Shown piece after piece: positions 9,759 to 18,552 of a stretch of 64,000 nucleotides of DNA. The number at the start of each line of letters is the position of its first letter. Position 1 is the first letter of the stretch. The translations under genes and the position numbers were made by a program. The stretch lies in contig NZ_CP087196.1 in the NCBI RefSeq assembly GCF_024749285.1, positions 2,728,001-2,792,000 of the forward strand, written 5' to 3'. This stretch comes from Pseudomonas sp. B21-015. GTDB lineage: Bacteria; Pseudomonadota; Gammaproteobacteria; Pseudomonadales; Pseudomonadaceae. Under the pieces are notes generated by a model, which was given only the letters and a program-made list of their open reading frames with translations, did no database searches and was not told where the DNA came from.

Positions 9759-10766
9759 ATGACCGACACCCCCCATTTCCCGCTCTCCGCCGTGGTCGGC
9801 GCCGATGACTTGAAACTCGCGCTGTACCTGACCGCCATCGACCCGAAAATCGGTGGCGTGTTGATCGAGGGCCCGCGCGGCATGGCCAAATCCACCCTGG
9901 CCCGAGGCCTGGCGGACCTGTTGGCCAGCGGTCAATTCGTCACTTTGCCCCTGGGCGCCACCGAAGAACGGCTGGTGGGCACCCTCGACCTCGACGCGGC
10001 CCTGAGCGAAGGACGCGCACAGTTTTCCCCCGGCGTACTGGCCAAGGCCGACGGCGGAGTGTTGTATGTCGATGAAGTCAATCTGCTGCCCGATCACCTC
10101 GTGGACTTGCTGCTCGACGTGGCCGCCAGCGGCACCAACCTGATCGAGCGTGACGGGATTTCCCATCGGCATTCGGCGAAGTTTGTACTGATCGGCACCA
10201 TGAACCCGGAAGAGGGCGAACTGCGTCCGCAACTGCTCGACCGTTTTGGTCTGAATGTCGCCCTCAGCGGCCATACTGCACCCGCCGAGCGGGGCCAGAT
10301 CATCCGTCGTCGACTGGATTTCGACAGCGACCCGCAAGGGTTCTGCGCCGAATGGGAAAGCCAGCAACAGGCGCTGCGCGAGCGTTGCCGGAAGGCGCGT
10401 GCCGTACTGGCGAGCATTCCCCTCGACGATGCCGCGCTGGCGCAGATCACCGAGCGCTGCTTTGCTGCCGGCGTTGATGGTCTGCGGGCCGATCTGGTCT
10501 GGCTGCGTGCAGCTCGGGCTCATGCGGCATGGCGCGGCGCGAACGCCATCGGCGAAGAAGATATCGACGCGGTCGCCGAATTCGCCTTGCGCCATCGCCG
10601 TCGAGCGCATACGACCTCTGCGCCCCAACATTCCCAAGCGCCGCAGCAGACCTCTTCGCAAACCTTGAGCCCGAACGAAGGCCAGGGCCAGTGGGGTGAA
10701 ATGCCCGCCCAGGCGCTGCCGGTCGGCGCTCGACGTGACGTGCCGAGCTGGCCAAAAAAGCCCTAG
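9759..10766 (+). CDS. ChlI-like AAA+ ATPase, small chelatase subunit (zero-frame product)
   Basis: A 335-residue AAA+ ATPase of the magnesium/cobalt chelatase I type. It has Walker A GPRGMAKST (about residue 38), Walker B GGVLYVDEVNLLPDHL, and sensor segment GTMNPEEGELRPQLLDRFG. A proline/glutamine-rich linker (about residues 290-334) ends the protein. It should power cobalt insertion by CobN. The stop (TAG, 10764) comes one codon after the heptamer A AAA AAG and just before a hairpin, so this is probably the unshifted product of a longer chlD-type gene. An in-frame ATG at 9741 is an alternative start. Confidence 0.85.
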   Translation: MTDTPHFPLSAVVGADDLKLALYLTAIDPKIGGVLIEGPRGMAKSTLARGLADLLASGQFVTLPLGATEERLVGTLDLDAALSEGRAQFSPGVLAKADGGVLYVDEVNLLPDHLVDLLLDVAASGTNLIERDGISHRHSAKFVLIGTMNPEEGELRPQLLDRFGLNVALSGHTAPAERGQIIRRRLDFDSDPQGFCAEWESQQQALRERCRKARAVLASIPLDDAALAQITERCFAAGVDGLRADLVWLRAARAHAAWRGANAIGEEDIDAVAEFALRHRRRAHTTSAPQHSQAPQQTSSQTLSPNEGQGQWGEMPAQALPVGARRDVPSWPKKP

Positions 10767-11431
10767 GCATTCGCCCTCGATCGGACGCGGGGGCGAATGC
10801 CAGACCCCGCGCAGGACGGCTGGATCACGGTAAGCAGGGCAAGCGTCACGCGGCCCGTAGTGGGGCGATCAATTGGCCCGGCACCTTGCTCGATGGTCGA
10901 CCGCGTCAACGCGACGATGTGCTGTTTCACCTGCGTACTCGCTCCCCCCACGAACTGTGGCTGGTGATCGTCGATGCCTCGGCCTCGACCCGGCGTCATC
11001 AGGCGTTGAGCGATGCCAAGGGCCTGTTGGCGCAACTGTTCGACGACGCTTATCGACAGCGTGCGCGACTGGCTTTGCTGACCGCCAGCGGTCATGTGCC
11101 GAAGTGGCAGGTGCAAGGGTTGAAGGCCTCTGCGGGTTTACGCCACTGGCTCGAAGGGCTTGGGGCTGGCGGCGGTACGCCGATGCTGGCGGCACTGGGA
11201 GAAGCGGGGCACTGGTTGGCGGCACGGCAAAAGCGTTTCCCGGCAGAGCAGCAACGGCTGTTGCTGGTGACGGATGGGCGGCTGAAGGAGTGGTCGGCGT
11301 TACCGGCGCTGGATTGCCCGGGGTTGCTGATCGACATCGAGCGGGGGCCGATTCATCTTGGCCGGGCAAAGGTGTTGGCAGCGCAGCTGCAGGTTGATTA
11401 TCGACATATCGATGAGCTGATTTCAGGTTGA
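9759..11431 (+). CDS. ChlD-like chelatase subunit (ATPase plus VWA) made by -1 frameshift
   Basis: Joining the ATPase frame to the -1 frame at 10760 gives one protein of about 557 residues: AAA+ domain, Pro/Gln linker, then a von Willebrand A domain. The VWA part (open from 10739, stop 11431) has the MIDAS motif VDASAS and GGGTPM. It has no ATG or GTG start near its beginning: the first listed start is a TTG at 10886, inside conserved-looking sequence. Residues before it (RPRAGRLDHGKQGKRHAARSG) read as real coding. The layout matches ChlD medium subunits next to cobN that rely on programmed frameshifting. Separate translation from a rare start remains the alternative. Confidence 0.75.
10754..10801 (+). 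promoter_or_regulatory. Programmed -1 ribosomal frameshift signal
   Basis: The slippery heptamer A AAA AAG (10754-10760) is in the correct phase (CCA AAA AAG in the zero frame). After a 5-base spacer comes a perfect 11-bp stem, GGCATTCGCCC (10766-10776) with GGGCGAATGCC (10791-10801) and a 14-base loop. The zero-frame stop TAG (10764-10766) lies between slip site and stem. A -1 slip continues at GCC (10760) into the VWA frame. Confidence 0.85.
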
Positions 11432-11454
11432 GTTTTATGCTGACAGTGCAGGCC

Positions 11455-11533
11455 CCATCGCGAGCAGGCTCGCTCCCACATTTGATCTGCGGTGTTCACA
11501 AATCCCATGTGGGAGCGAGCCTGCTCGCGATGG
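11455..11533. repeat. REP pair
   Basis: CCATCGCGAGCAGGCTCGCTC and its reverse complement face each other across about 30 bases. It lies between the chelatase gene and the PLD-family gene. Confidence 0.85.
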
Positions 11534-11615
11534 CATCACTCGGGTATCGGATAATTACGGTGACCCCGCATCGCTGCCCTATGCTCTGTAAGCAAACCCA
11601 TCACAGGAGTGACCC

Positions 11616-13262
11616 ATGCGCGTACTAGCCCGCAATGATCAGGACGATTTCCGCGTCAAAGCCTATGCTGGCACCAACGGCGTGCTGTTGGCCATCGACC
11701 TGGCCGAACCCCGCCGTAAAGGTCTGCTGGGGTTCGCCATCGAAAAACAGCAAGGCAGCAAACCCTGGCTGTTTCTGTTCAACAGCCTGACCTTTCCCGG
11801 CAAGAACCATACGTTCCCCCAATTTCACGCCACCCCCAGCGATACCGCGCCGTTACAGAAATTTCGCTGGGCCGATTACGCGGTCAATCCGGGCGTGACG
11901 ATCCATTATCGGGTTCATCTGGCCTACGGCACCGCCGATGCGCCGCAGCTGGGTGAATTTCTCGAAGTGACGCTCACCACGGACAATGGTCTGCCCAACG
12001 ATCAGAGCGTGATTTTCAACCGGGCGGTGGCTGCCAGCCAGGCGTTCCAGCGCAAGTTCGCCGACCTCGATGCGCAGCTCAGCGCCAACAAGAAACTGCC
12101 CATCGAAGCCTGGCCCGACGCGCCGCGACAATGGCTGGAGAACGGCCTGCTCGCACGCTTGCTAGGGTTTATCGAACGGGCCGAGGATGGCCAGTGGGCG
12201 TTGGACATCGCGATTTATGAATACCAGTTGCAGGTGATCGTCGATGCAGTGAACGCCGCCTTCGAGCGCGGCGTAAAGGTGCGGGTCCTGTACCACGCCC
12301 AACCCGGCGAAGACACCACGGTGCTGAACGAAGCCAGCCTGGAAAAAATCCCGGCGGCGAACAAGCGGGGGCGGGTCACTCACAACATCTTTCACAACAA
12401 GTTCATCGTCCTGAGCCGGCTCGACGCAGCCGGGCAGCATCAGCCCGAATCGGTGCTGTGTGGCAGCACCAATTTCACCGCCAACGGCGTTTATCGTCAG
12501 GCTAACGTCGTGCATGTGCTGGACGACGCCCGGATCGGCGCCAGTTATCTGCAAACCTTCGAGCAGGTCTGGGCCACGCCGACAGACGTCGGCGCCACAC
12601 GGGACTGGCTCACGGAACGCAATCCGATGCAGCCGGACCAGCCGCTGTTCGCCGGCTTCTCCCCGCGCTCGGGCCAGGGCGATTTGCATGAGTTCGTCGA
12701 AATCATCAACGGCGCCAAAAAAGACCTGATGTTTGTCACCGCATTCACCCTGCCGGACGAAATACTCAACGCTTTGCTCGGCCAGCCCCACGACGATATC
12801 TTGCGTTACGGCCTGCAAAACAGGGTCAGCAGCATCACCGGTTTCCACGCCGACCGCACCGCCGAATTCGCCGCCACCGCGCTGCTCAACACCGGCCTGG
12901 AAGGCTGGCTCAAGGAAAACATGAAAGGCCAGAAGGGCAACCTGCTGGTGCACACCAAAGCCATCGTCGTCGACTTCACCAGCGACTCACCGACCATCAT
13001 CAGCGGCAGCCACAACCTCAGCACCGCGGCCAGCAACGGCAATGACGAGAACTACCTGATCATCCGTGGCAACACCGACCTGGCCGATCGTTACGGCCTG
13101 GAACTGCTGCGCTTCTACGAGCATTACCGGTTCCGCTACTTTGCAAAGAAACTGCAACTCAAGCAGGTCCGGCCGTTGGCTCCGGATGACAGCTGGACCG
13201 ATGACTACTACCAAGAGGGCGATCTGCGGATGTTGTCGCGGCTGCGTTTTTCCGGACGATAA
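11616..13262 (+). CDS. Phospholipase D-like protein
   Basis: A 548-residue protein with two PLD-type motifs. The first is FHNKFIVLSR with CGSTNFT (about residues 258-290). The second is VHTKAIVVDF with SGSHNLS (about residues 445-475), a full HXKXXXXD motif. The first lacks the usual aspartate, so the active site may be asymmetric. No signal peptide is visible, which suggests a cytoplasmic phosphodiesterase or nuclease-like enzyme; the substrate is unknown. About 170 N-terminal residues belong to no domain I recognise. AGGAG lies 6 bases before the ATG. It stands alone, flanked by REP elements. Confidence 0.75.
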   Translation: MRVLARNDQDDFRVKAYAGTNGVLLAIDLAEPRRKGLLGFAIEKQQGSKPWLFLFNSLTFPGKNHTFPQFHATPSDTAPLQKFRWADYAVNPGVTIHYRVHLAYGTADAPQLGEFLEVTLTTDNGLPNDQSVIFNRAVAASQAFQRKFADLDAQLSANKKLPIEAWPDAPRQWLENGLLARLLGFIERAEDGQWALDIAIYEYQLQVIVDAVNAAFERGVKVRVLYHAQPGEDTTVLNEASLEKIPAANKRGRVTHNIFHNKFIVLSRLDAAGQHQPESVLCGSTNFTANGVYRQANVVHVLDDARIGASYLQTFEQVWATPTDVGATRDWLTERNPMQPDQPLFAGFSPRSGQGDLHEFVEIINGAKKDLMFVTAFTLPDEILNALLGQPHDDILRYGLQNRVSSITGFHADRTAEFAATALLNTGLEGWLKENMKGQKGNLLVHTKAIVVDFTSDSPTIISGSHNLSTAASNGNDENYLIIRGNTDLADRYGLELLRFYEHYRFRYFAKKLQLKQVRPLAPDDSWTDDYYQEGDLRMLSRLRFSGR

Positions 13263-13288
13263 ACAGTCTGGCGGGCTAATGCGCAACC

Positions 13289-13320
13289 TGTGGGAGCGGG
13301 CTTGCTCGCGAAGGCGATCG
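13289..13320. repeat. Single REP unit
   Basis: CTGTGGGAGCGGGCTTGCTC followed by GCGAAGGCGATC. One arm only, between convergent genes. Confidence 0.7.
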
Positions 13321-13330
13321 CCCAGACGAC

Positions 13331-13780
13331 TCAAGCATTACTCATGAAACGTGCATTCAACAGCCCCTGTGCCCGAGGCGCGGTGCATAAAGTGCTGAAG
13401 GTTTTCTGCAGCCACGGCAAGTCATGACGGGGTTTGCGGGCAATCTGTTTGGGCCTGAGCTTGCCGATGTGCTTTTTGAAATCTTCTTCCAGGGTTTCTC
13501 GGGTTCCAATCCCCTTGAGCTTTTTCAGCAGTTTCCCTTCCTTGTAAAACAGCACAGTGGGTGTTCCAGTGACATCCGGATGCCGAGGGGACTCGCTCGT
13601 ACTCAGCATATAGATTTGCGCATGATCCCTATATTGCTCGGCGATCGTGCGGAAAACCGGCTCGGCCATTTCGCAGGCGTAACAGTTTTTATCGCCGAAA
13701 TACAGGATCACCGGGCGCCAGGTTTTGAGCACCTTGCGGTAGACCGGGGCCATGGTCGGGTGGGTGGTCATCGAACTCAT
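13331..13780 (-). CDS. Thioredoxin-like protein
   Basis: A 149-residue protein with a thioredoxin fold: a strand ending in VILYFGDKNCYACEMAEP carries the CXXC redox pair (CYAC, about residues 34-37), and a cis-proline loop appears as VTGTPTVLFYKEGK. It has no export signal, so it probably acts in the cytoplasm. The C-terminal 45 residues are basic and unlike classical thioredoxin. GGAG lies 6 bases before the ATG at 13780; the longer reading starts from a poorer site. Its partner is unknown. Confidence 0.75.
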   Translation of the reverse strand: MSSMTTHPTMAPVYRKVLKTWRPVILYFGDKNCYACEMAEPVFRTIAEQYRDHAQIYMLSTSESPRHPDVTGTPTVLFYKEGKLLKKLKGIGTRETLEEDFKKHIGKLRPKQIARKPRHDLPWLQKTFSTLCTAPRAQGLLNARFMSNA

Positions 13781-14130
13781 TGAAATCTCCTTTTCAAAGA
13801 CAATCGAAGGCCTGTTGACGTTAAAGGAGGCGAGCAAGTGGGTCTACTGGCAGAAAATACAGGTGGGTTCCGGTCTTCTTGCCTTATTTTGAATCGCTAC
13901 GCCTTCAACTGTGGTGCAAGTACCCGTACGTTGTAGCCAACGGTAGCGTTCATTCAGCTGTGCATTTCGTAACGCCTTTTTCGCGCTCATGCGCATCCAT
14001 TTGATTCAAAACACATTCCAATCCCCCCGGCATTCCGCCCACAACCTGTGGCACACTTTCTGCTGTCTATTCCGTTGTTACATACCTTGTTCCGGTATAG
14101 CGGAATAAACATGACCCTGGAGTGCTTGCC
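13781..14130 (+). promoter_or_regulatory. Intergenic region with possible sigma-54 promoter and operator
   Basis: A 350-base gap between divergent genes. It holds TGGCAC-ACTTT-CTGC (14049-14063), which fits the sigma-54 -24/-12 spacing with one mismatch in the -12 element. It also holds the palindrome TTCCG-GTATAG-CGGAA (14090-14105), a possible site for the IclR regulator encoded downstream. No gene is evident. Confidence 0.4.
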
Positions 14131-14979
14131 ATGCATCGCCGACCTTCCTTGTTCAAAGCGTGTGTTTTCTTTCTCGCGGCTTCGGCCGCTGCCGTGGGTG
14201 TCGCCCAAGCGGCAGACAGCAAGCTCGACAGCGTGCTGGCCCGTGGGAAGTTGATCGTGGGCACGGGCAGTACCAATGCGCCGTGGCACTTCCAGGGAGC
14301 GGATGGCAAGTTGCAGGGGTTTGATATTGATATCGCGCGGATGGTAGCCAAAGGGTTGTTCAACGACCCGAGCAAGGTCGAGTTCGTGGTGCAGTCGTCC
14401 GATGCGCGGATTCCGAATCTGCTGACCGACAAGGTCGACATGAGTTGCCAGTTCATCACTGTGACTGCCAGCCGCGCACAGCAAGTGGCGTTCACCCTGC
14501 CGTACTACCGCGAAGGCGTGGGTCTGCTGTTGCCGGCCAACAGCAAATACAAGGAAATCGACGACCTGAAAGCTGCCGGTGACGGTGTGATCGTGGCGGT
14601 GCTGCAGAACGTGTACGCCGAAGAACTGGTGCATCAGGCGCTGCCCAAGGCCAAGGTCGATCAATACGACAGCGTGGACTTGATGTACCAGGCGGTGAAC
14701 TCCGGCCGTGCCGACGCGGCGGCCACCGATCAGTCATCGGTGAAATACCTGATGGTGCAGAACCCTGGTCGCTATCGCAGCCCGGCCTATGCCTGGAGCC
14801 CACAAACCTATGCGTGCGCCGTCAAACGCGGCGATCAGGACTGGCTGAACTTCGTCAACACCGTCCTGCATGAAGGCATGACGGGCGTTGAGTTCCCGAC
14901 TTATGCGGCGTCGTTCAAGCAGTGGTTCGGTGTCGATTTGCCGACCCCAGCCATCGGTTTCCCCGTCGAATACAAATGA
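14131..14979 (+). CDS. ABC transporter periplasmic amino-acid-type binding protein
   Basis: A 282-residue family 3 solute-binding protein with a clear signal peptide (cleavage after AQA, about residue 25). The mature start is ADSKLDSVLARGKLIVGTG, typical of polar amino acid receptors. The ATG at 14131 has GGAG 8 bases upstream and is preferred to a GTG three codons earlier. It heads an operon with two permeases and an ATPase. The neighbouring deaminase and KDG-type kinase suggest that the ligand may be an amino-sugar acid rather than a common amino acid; this is inference. Confidence 0.85.
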   Translation: MHRRPSLFKACVFFLAASAAAVGVAQAADSKLDSVLARGKLIVGTGSTNAPWHFQGADGKLQGFDIDIARMVAKGLFNDPSKVEFVVQSSDARIPNLLTDKVDMSCQFITVTASRAQQVAFTLPYYREGVGLLLPANSKYKEIDDLKAAGDGVIVAVLQNVYAEELVHQALPKAKVDQYDSVDLMYQAVNSGRADAAATDQSSVKYLMVQNPGRYRSPAYAWSPQTYACAVKRGDQDWLNFVNTVLHEGMTGVEFPTYAASFKQWFGVDLPTPAIGFPVEYK

Positions 14980-14987
14980 TCCCGTGA

Positions 14988-15016
14988 GAGCGGGGCGCCG
15001 ATAACGCGCCCCGCTC
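14988..15016 (+). other. Intercistronic hairpin after binding-protein gene
   Basis: Perfect 11-bp stem GAGCGGGGCGC / GCGCCCCGCTC with a 7-base loop and no T run. Such hairpins after binding-protein genes commonly protect the upstream message and lower permease expression. Confidence 0.7.
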
Positions 15017-15031
15017 AAGGTACTGCTGACC

Positions 15032-15694
15032 ATGAACTATCAGTTGAATTTTGCCGCCGTCTGGCGCGATTTCGACACCTTGCTGGCGGGGCTCGGTCTG
15101 GGGCTTGAACTGGCGCTGGTGTCGATCGCCATCGGCTGCGTGATCGGCCTGCTGATGGCGTTTGCTTTGCTGTCGAAGCACCGCGCATTGCGGGTGCTGG
15201 CGTCGGTGTATGTGACGGTGATCCGTAATACGCCGATTCTGGTGTTGATCCTGTTGATCTACTTCGCGTTGCCGAGCCTGGGGATTCGTCTGGACAAGAT
15301 TCCGTCGTTCATCATCACCCTGTCGCTGTATGCCGGGGCGTACCTGACCGAAGTGTTTCGCGGTGGTCTGTTGAGCATTCCCAAGGGGCTACGTGAAGCC
15401 GGCCTGGCCATCGGGCTCGGTGAGTGGCAGGTCAAGGCGTACATCACCGTGCCGGTGATGCTGCGCAATGTGCTGCCGGCCCTGTCGAACAACTTCATTT
15501 CGCTGTTCAAGGACACCTCGCTGGCGGCGGCGATTGCCGTGCCGGAGCTGACCTATTACGCGCGCAAGATCAATGTCGAGAGCTACCGGGTGATTGAAAC
15601 CTGGCTGGTGACCACAGCGCTCTATGTTGCGGCCTGTTACCTCATTGCCATGATGCTGCGTTACCTCGAGCAGCGTCTGGCGATTCGCCGATAG
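15032..15694 (+). CDS. ABC transporter permease, amino acid type (first)
   Basis: A 220-residue HisM/HisQ-type inner-membrane permease with several membrane segments and the ATPase-contact EAA loop (GLREAGLAIGLGEWQVKAYI, about residues 110-130). It starts 52 bases after the binding protein gene, beyond a hairpin, and ends 9 bases before the second permease. The pair probably forms a heterodimeric channel. Confidence 0.9.
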   Translation: MNYQLNFAAVWRDFDTLLAGLGLGLELALVSIAIGCVIGLLMAFALLSKHRALRVLASVYVTVIRNTPILVLILLIYFALPSLGIRLDKIPSFIITLSLYAGAYLTEVFRGGLLSIPKGLREAGLAIGLGEWQVKAYITVPVMLRNVLPALSNNFISLFKDTSLAAAIAVPELTYYARKINVESYRVIETWLVTTALYVAACYLIAMMLRYLEQRLAIRR

Positions 15695-15703
15695 GAGGCC
15701 CCC

Positions 15704-16366
15704 ATGTACGAATCCCCCAGTTGGCTACATGAATTATGGGTGGCGCGGGAAGTCCTGTGGCAGGGCTTTCTGACCAGTGTGCAGTGCTCGGCGCTGGCGA
15801 TTTTGTTGGGCACGCTGGTCGGCATCGTTGCAGGTTTAGTGCTCACCTACGGCACGTTCTGGATGCGCGCGCCGTTCCGGTTTTACGTCGACATCATTCG
15901 CGGCACGCCAGTGTTTGTATTGGTGTTGGCCTGCTTCTACATGGCGCCGACATTGGGCTGGCAAATCAGCGCATTCGGGGCCGGCACCCTGGGGCTGACA
16001 CTGTTCTGCGGCTCCCACGTTGCGGAGATTGTGCGCGGCGCATTGCAGGCGCTGTCCAGAGGCCAGATGGAAGCGAGCAAGGCCATCGGCCTGACGTTTT
16101 ACCAGGCGCTGGGCTACGTGTTGTTGCCCCAGGCGCTGCGGCAGATTCTGCCGACCTGGGTCAACTCGTCCACCGAGATCGTCAAGGCGTCGACCTTGTT
16201 GTCGGTGATCGGCGTCGCCGAGCTGCTGCTCAGCACCCAGCAGATCATCGCCCGGACGTTCATGACCCTGGAGTTTTACCTGTTCGCCGGATTGCTGTTT
16301 TTCGTCATCAACTACGCCATCGAATTACTCGGCCGGCACATTGAAAAGCGGGTGGCCTTGCCATGA
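15704..16366 (+). CDS. ABC transporter permease, amino acid type (second)
   Basis: A 220-residue partner permease of the same family with EAA loop [25 protein letters not shown] precedes the ATG at 15704. Its stop overlaps the ATPase start by 4 bases (ATGA), which implies coupled translation and fixed stoichiometry. Confidence 0.9.
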   Translation: MYESPSWLHELWVAREVLWQGFLTSVQCSALAILLGTLVGIVAGLVLTYGTFWMRAPFRFYVDIIRGTPVFVLVLACFYMAPTLGWQISAFGAGTLGLTLFCGSHVAEIVRGALQALSRGQMEASKAIGLTFYQALGYVLLPQALRQILPTWVNSSTEIVKASTLLSVIGVAELLLSTQQIIARTFMTLEFYLFAGLLFFVINYAIELLGRHIEKRVALP

Positions 16367-17154
16367 CACAAGCTCAAGTTTCGACACAGGATCAAGCGCT
16401 GCTGGACATCCGCGGCCTGCACAAACAATACGGCCAGCTCGAAGTGCTCAAGGGCGTCGACCTGACCATGCAGCGCGGCAACGTGGTCACGCTGATCGGC
16501 TCCAGCGGCTCGGGCAAGACCACGCTGCTGCGTTGCGTGAACATGCTCGAAGAGTTCCAGGGCGGGCAGATTCTGCTCGACGGCGAATCCATCGGTTATC
16601 ACGAGGTCAACGGCAAGCGCGTGCGCCACCCGGAAAAAGTCATCGCCCGCCATCGGGCCATGACCGGCATGGCCTTCCAGCAATTCAATCTGTTCCCGCA
16701 CCTCACTGCGTTGCAGAACGTCACCCTCGGGTTGCTCAAGGTCAAAAAGCTGCACAAGGATGAGGCGGTGGCGCTGGCGGAAAAATGGCTGGAGCGGGTA
16801 GGGCTGCTGGAACGTCGCGATCATTACCCCGGTCAGTTGTCTGGTGGCCAGCAACAGCGCGTGGCGATTGCCCGGGCGATTGCGATGAACCCGAGCCTGA
16901 TGCTGTTCGATGAAGTCACCTCGGCCCTCGATCCGGAGCTGGTGGGCGAAGTGCTGAGCGTGATCAAGGGCCTGGCCGAAGACGGCATGACCATGCTGCT
17001 GGTGACCCACGAAATGCGCTTTGCCTTCGAGGTGTCGGACAAGATCGTGTTCATGAATCAGGGGCGGATCGAAGAGCAGGGGCCACCCAAGGCATTGTTC
17101 GAACGCCCGCAGTCGCCGCGACTGGCAGAATTTCTCAAGAGTACCCGCTTTTAA
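16363..17154 (+). CDS. ABC transporter ATP-binding protein, amino acid type
   Basis: A 263-residue ATPase with Walker [10 protein letters not shown] (about residues 46-54), Q-loop, signature LSGGQQQR, Walker [15 protein letters not shown] and switch histidine VTHEM. It belongs to the GlnQ/HisP family and drives the preceding permeases. RidA follows after 31 bases, probably in the same transcript. Confidence 0.93.
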   Translation: MTQAQVSTQDQALLDIRGLHKQYGQLEVLKGVDLTMQRGNVVTLIGSSGSGKTTLLRCVNMLEEFQGGQILLDGESIGYHEVNGKRVRHPEKVIARHRAMTGMAFQQFNLFPHLTALQNVTLGLLKVKKLHKDEAVALAEKWLERVGLLERRDHYPGQLSGGQQQRVAIARAIAMNPSLMLFDEVTSALDPELVGEVLSVIKGLAEDGMTMLLVTHEMRFAFEVSDKIVFMNQGRIEEQGPPKALFERPQSPRLAEFLKSTRF

Positions 17155-17185
17155 GCATTCACTTTTTTAATCAGGAGAAACACTC

Positions 17186-17575
17186 ATGAGCATTACTCGT
17201 TACGGCACCGGTAGCACCGCCGGTGGCGGCCAGCCCCGTCCTTTCGCCCGTGCCGTCGAAGCTGATGGCTGGTTGCACGTGTCTGGCCAGGTGCCGGCGG
17301 TGGATGGCGAAATCATCGTGGGCGGGATTGTCGAGCAGACTCACCAGACCATGAAAAATCTGATTGCGATTCTGGAAGAGGCCGGATATGGGCTCGAAGA
17401 TGTGGTCCGTACCGGCGTGTGGCTGGAGGACCCGCGGGATTTCTGGAGTTTCAACAAGGTGTTCTCCGAGTACTTCAAAAGTGAACACGCCCCGGCCCGG
17501 GCCTGTGTACAGGCGAACATGATGGTCGATTGCAAGGTCGAGATTGATTGCATTGCCTACAAGAAGAAGGCCTGA
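17186..17575 (+). CDS. RidA/YjgF-family enamine/imine deaminase
   Basis: A 129-residue member of the RidA family, which hydrolyses reactive enamine/imine intermediates released by PLP dehydratases. Family features include ARAVEADGWLHVSGQVP near the start and the arginine-containing segment HAPARACVQ (about residue 100). AGGAG lies 8 bases before the ATG. Its position beside an amino acid deaminase/dehydratase gene fits a role in finishing or detoxifying that reaction. Confidence 0.85.
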   Translation: MSITRYGTGSTAGGGQPRPFARAVEADGWLHVSGQVPAVDGEIIVGGIVEQTHQTMKNLIAILEEAGYGLEDVVRTGVWLEDPRDFWSFNKVFSEYFKSEHAPARACVQANMMVDCKVEIDCIAYKKKA

Positions 17576-17587
17576 ACCGCGGCGCGC

Positions 17588-17686
17588 CCATCGCGGGCAA
17601 GCCACGCTCCCACAGGGATTGATGATGTGCCTGCAATCTGTGGCAGCACATAGAACCCTGTGGGAGCGGGCTTGCCCTCGAAGGCG
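17588..17686. repeat. REP pair
   Basis: Facing copies of CGGGCAAGCC(A)CGCTCCCACAGG and CTGTGGGAGCGGGCTTGCCC about 45 bases apart, between the ridA-like gene and the IclR gene. Confidence 0.8.
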
Positions 17687-17748
17687 GCCTAACGGTCGCC
17701 ACCGCACTCTGGGTAAACTCCCGGCACTTTGAATGGGAACCTGAAGAC

Positions 17749-18513
17749 ATGACCGAAGACACCATCAAGCGCCGGGCTCGCGGTCTGGATCGGGCGTTCG
17801 ACATCCTCGATTTCCTCAAGGAAATCGGCCAGCCCCTGCGCCCGAATGAGATCGCCAGCGGCATCGGCAGCCCGAAATCCACGGTCTATGAACTGGTCGC
17901 GTCCTTATTGGAGCGGCGCATCCTCGAGCCCGTGGGCAAGGACGGTCACGTTTACCTCGGTCGTCAGCTGTACTTCCTCGGGCAGGCGCACTTGCGTCAT
18001 TTCGACCTGGCCCGCGAGGCGGATCATGCCTTGCAGGAAATCGTCAGCCAGACCCGCGAAACCGCGCAGATGTGCCTGCTCAACGGGCGCAAATACACCG
18101 TGGCGTTGATGAAAGAGGGCGAGCGGCATTTCCGTATTTCCTCGGACATCGGCGAGAACGCGCCAATCCCCTGGACCGCGTCCGGGCGCCTGCTGCTGGC
18201 GCACCTGAGCGATCAGGAAATCGTCGATTTGATCGACCCCGACGACTTCATCCTGCCCGACGGCGAACGCCTGCCGCTGGAGCGGTTTCTCGAGGAAATC
18301 CGCCAGGCCGGTATCGATGGGTTCTTTTCCTTCGACAGCGTCGCCGACACCTTTACCCATTGCTTCGCCGCCCCGGTCAAAGACCCGAACGGCGTGGCCA
18401 TCGCGACCCTGTGCATCGTCGCCCCACGGGCCGATGCGAAGAACAATTACAACGACTATCGTCGGGTGTTGATCGACAGCGCCAACAGTCTCGCCCGGCG
18501 TATCAACGAATAA
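17749..18513 (+). CDS. IclR-family transcriptional regulator
   Basis: A 254-residue regulator with an N-terminal winged helix-turn-helix (RAFDILDFLKEIGQPLRPNE then SPKSTVYELVASL, about residues 18-60) and the C-terminal IclR effector domain ending near residue 250. It is the likely local controller of the transport and deaminase genes around it. Candidate operator: the palindrome at 14090-14105. Confidence 0.88.
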   Translation: MTEDTIKRRARGLDRAFDILDFLKEIGQPLRPNEIASGIGSPKSTVYELVASLLERRILEPVGKDGHVYLGRQLYFLGQAHLRHFDLAREADHALQEIVSQTRETAQMCLLNGRKYTVALMKEGERHFRISSDIGENAPIPWTASGRLLLAHLSDQEIVDLIDPDDFILPDGERLPLERFLEEIRQAGIDGFFSFDSVADTFTHCFAAPVKDPNGVAIATLCIVAPRADAKNNYNDYRRVLIDSANSLARRINE

Positions 18514-18552
18514 CGGCGGCTGCCTGCGGCCGCGTGTGTGAGGAGATCGACC

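Noticed and set aside
8084..9895. 603-codon open frame on the minus strand
   Set aside because: Antisense to cobN and passes through two palindromic repeats; no protein-like motifs.
10886..11431. Independent VWA gene starting at TTG 10886
   Set aside because: The same frame is open and protein-like upstream of 10886, and a textbook frameshift signal joins it to the ATPase gene. Kept only as an alternative explanation.
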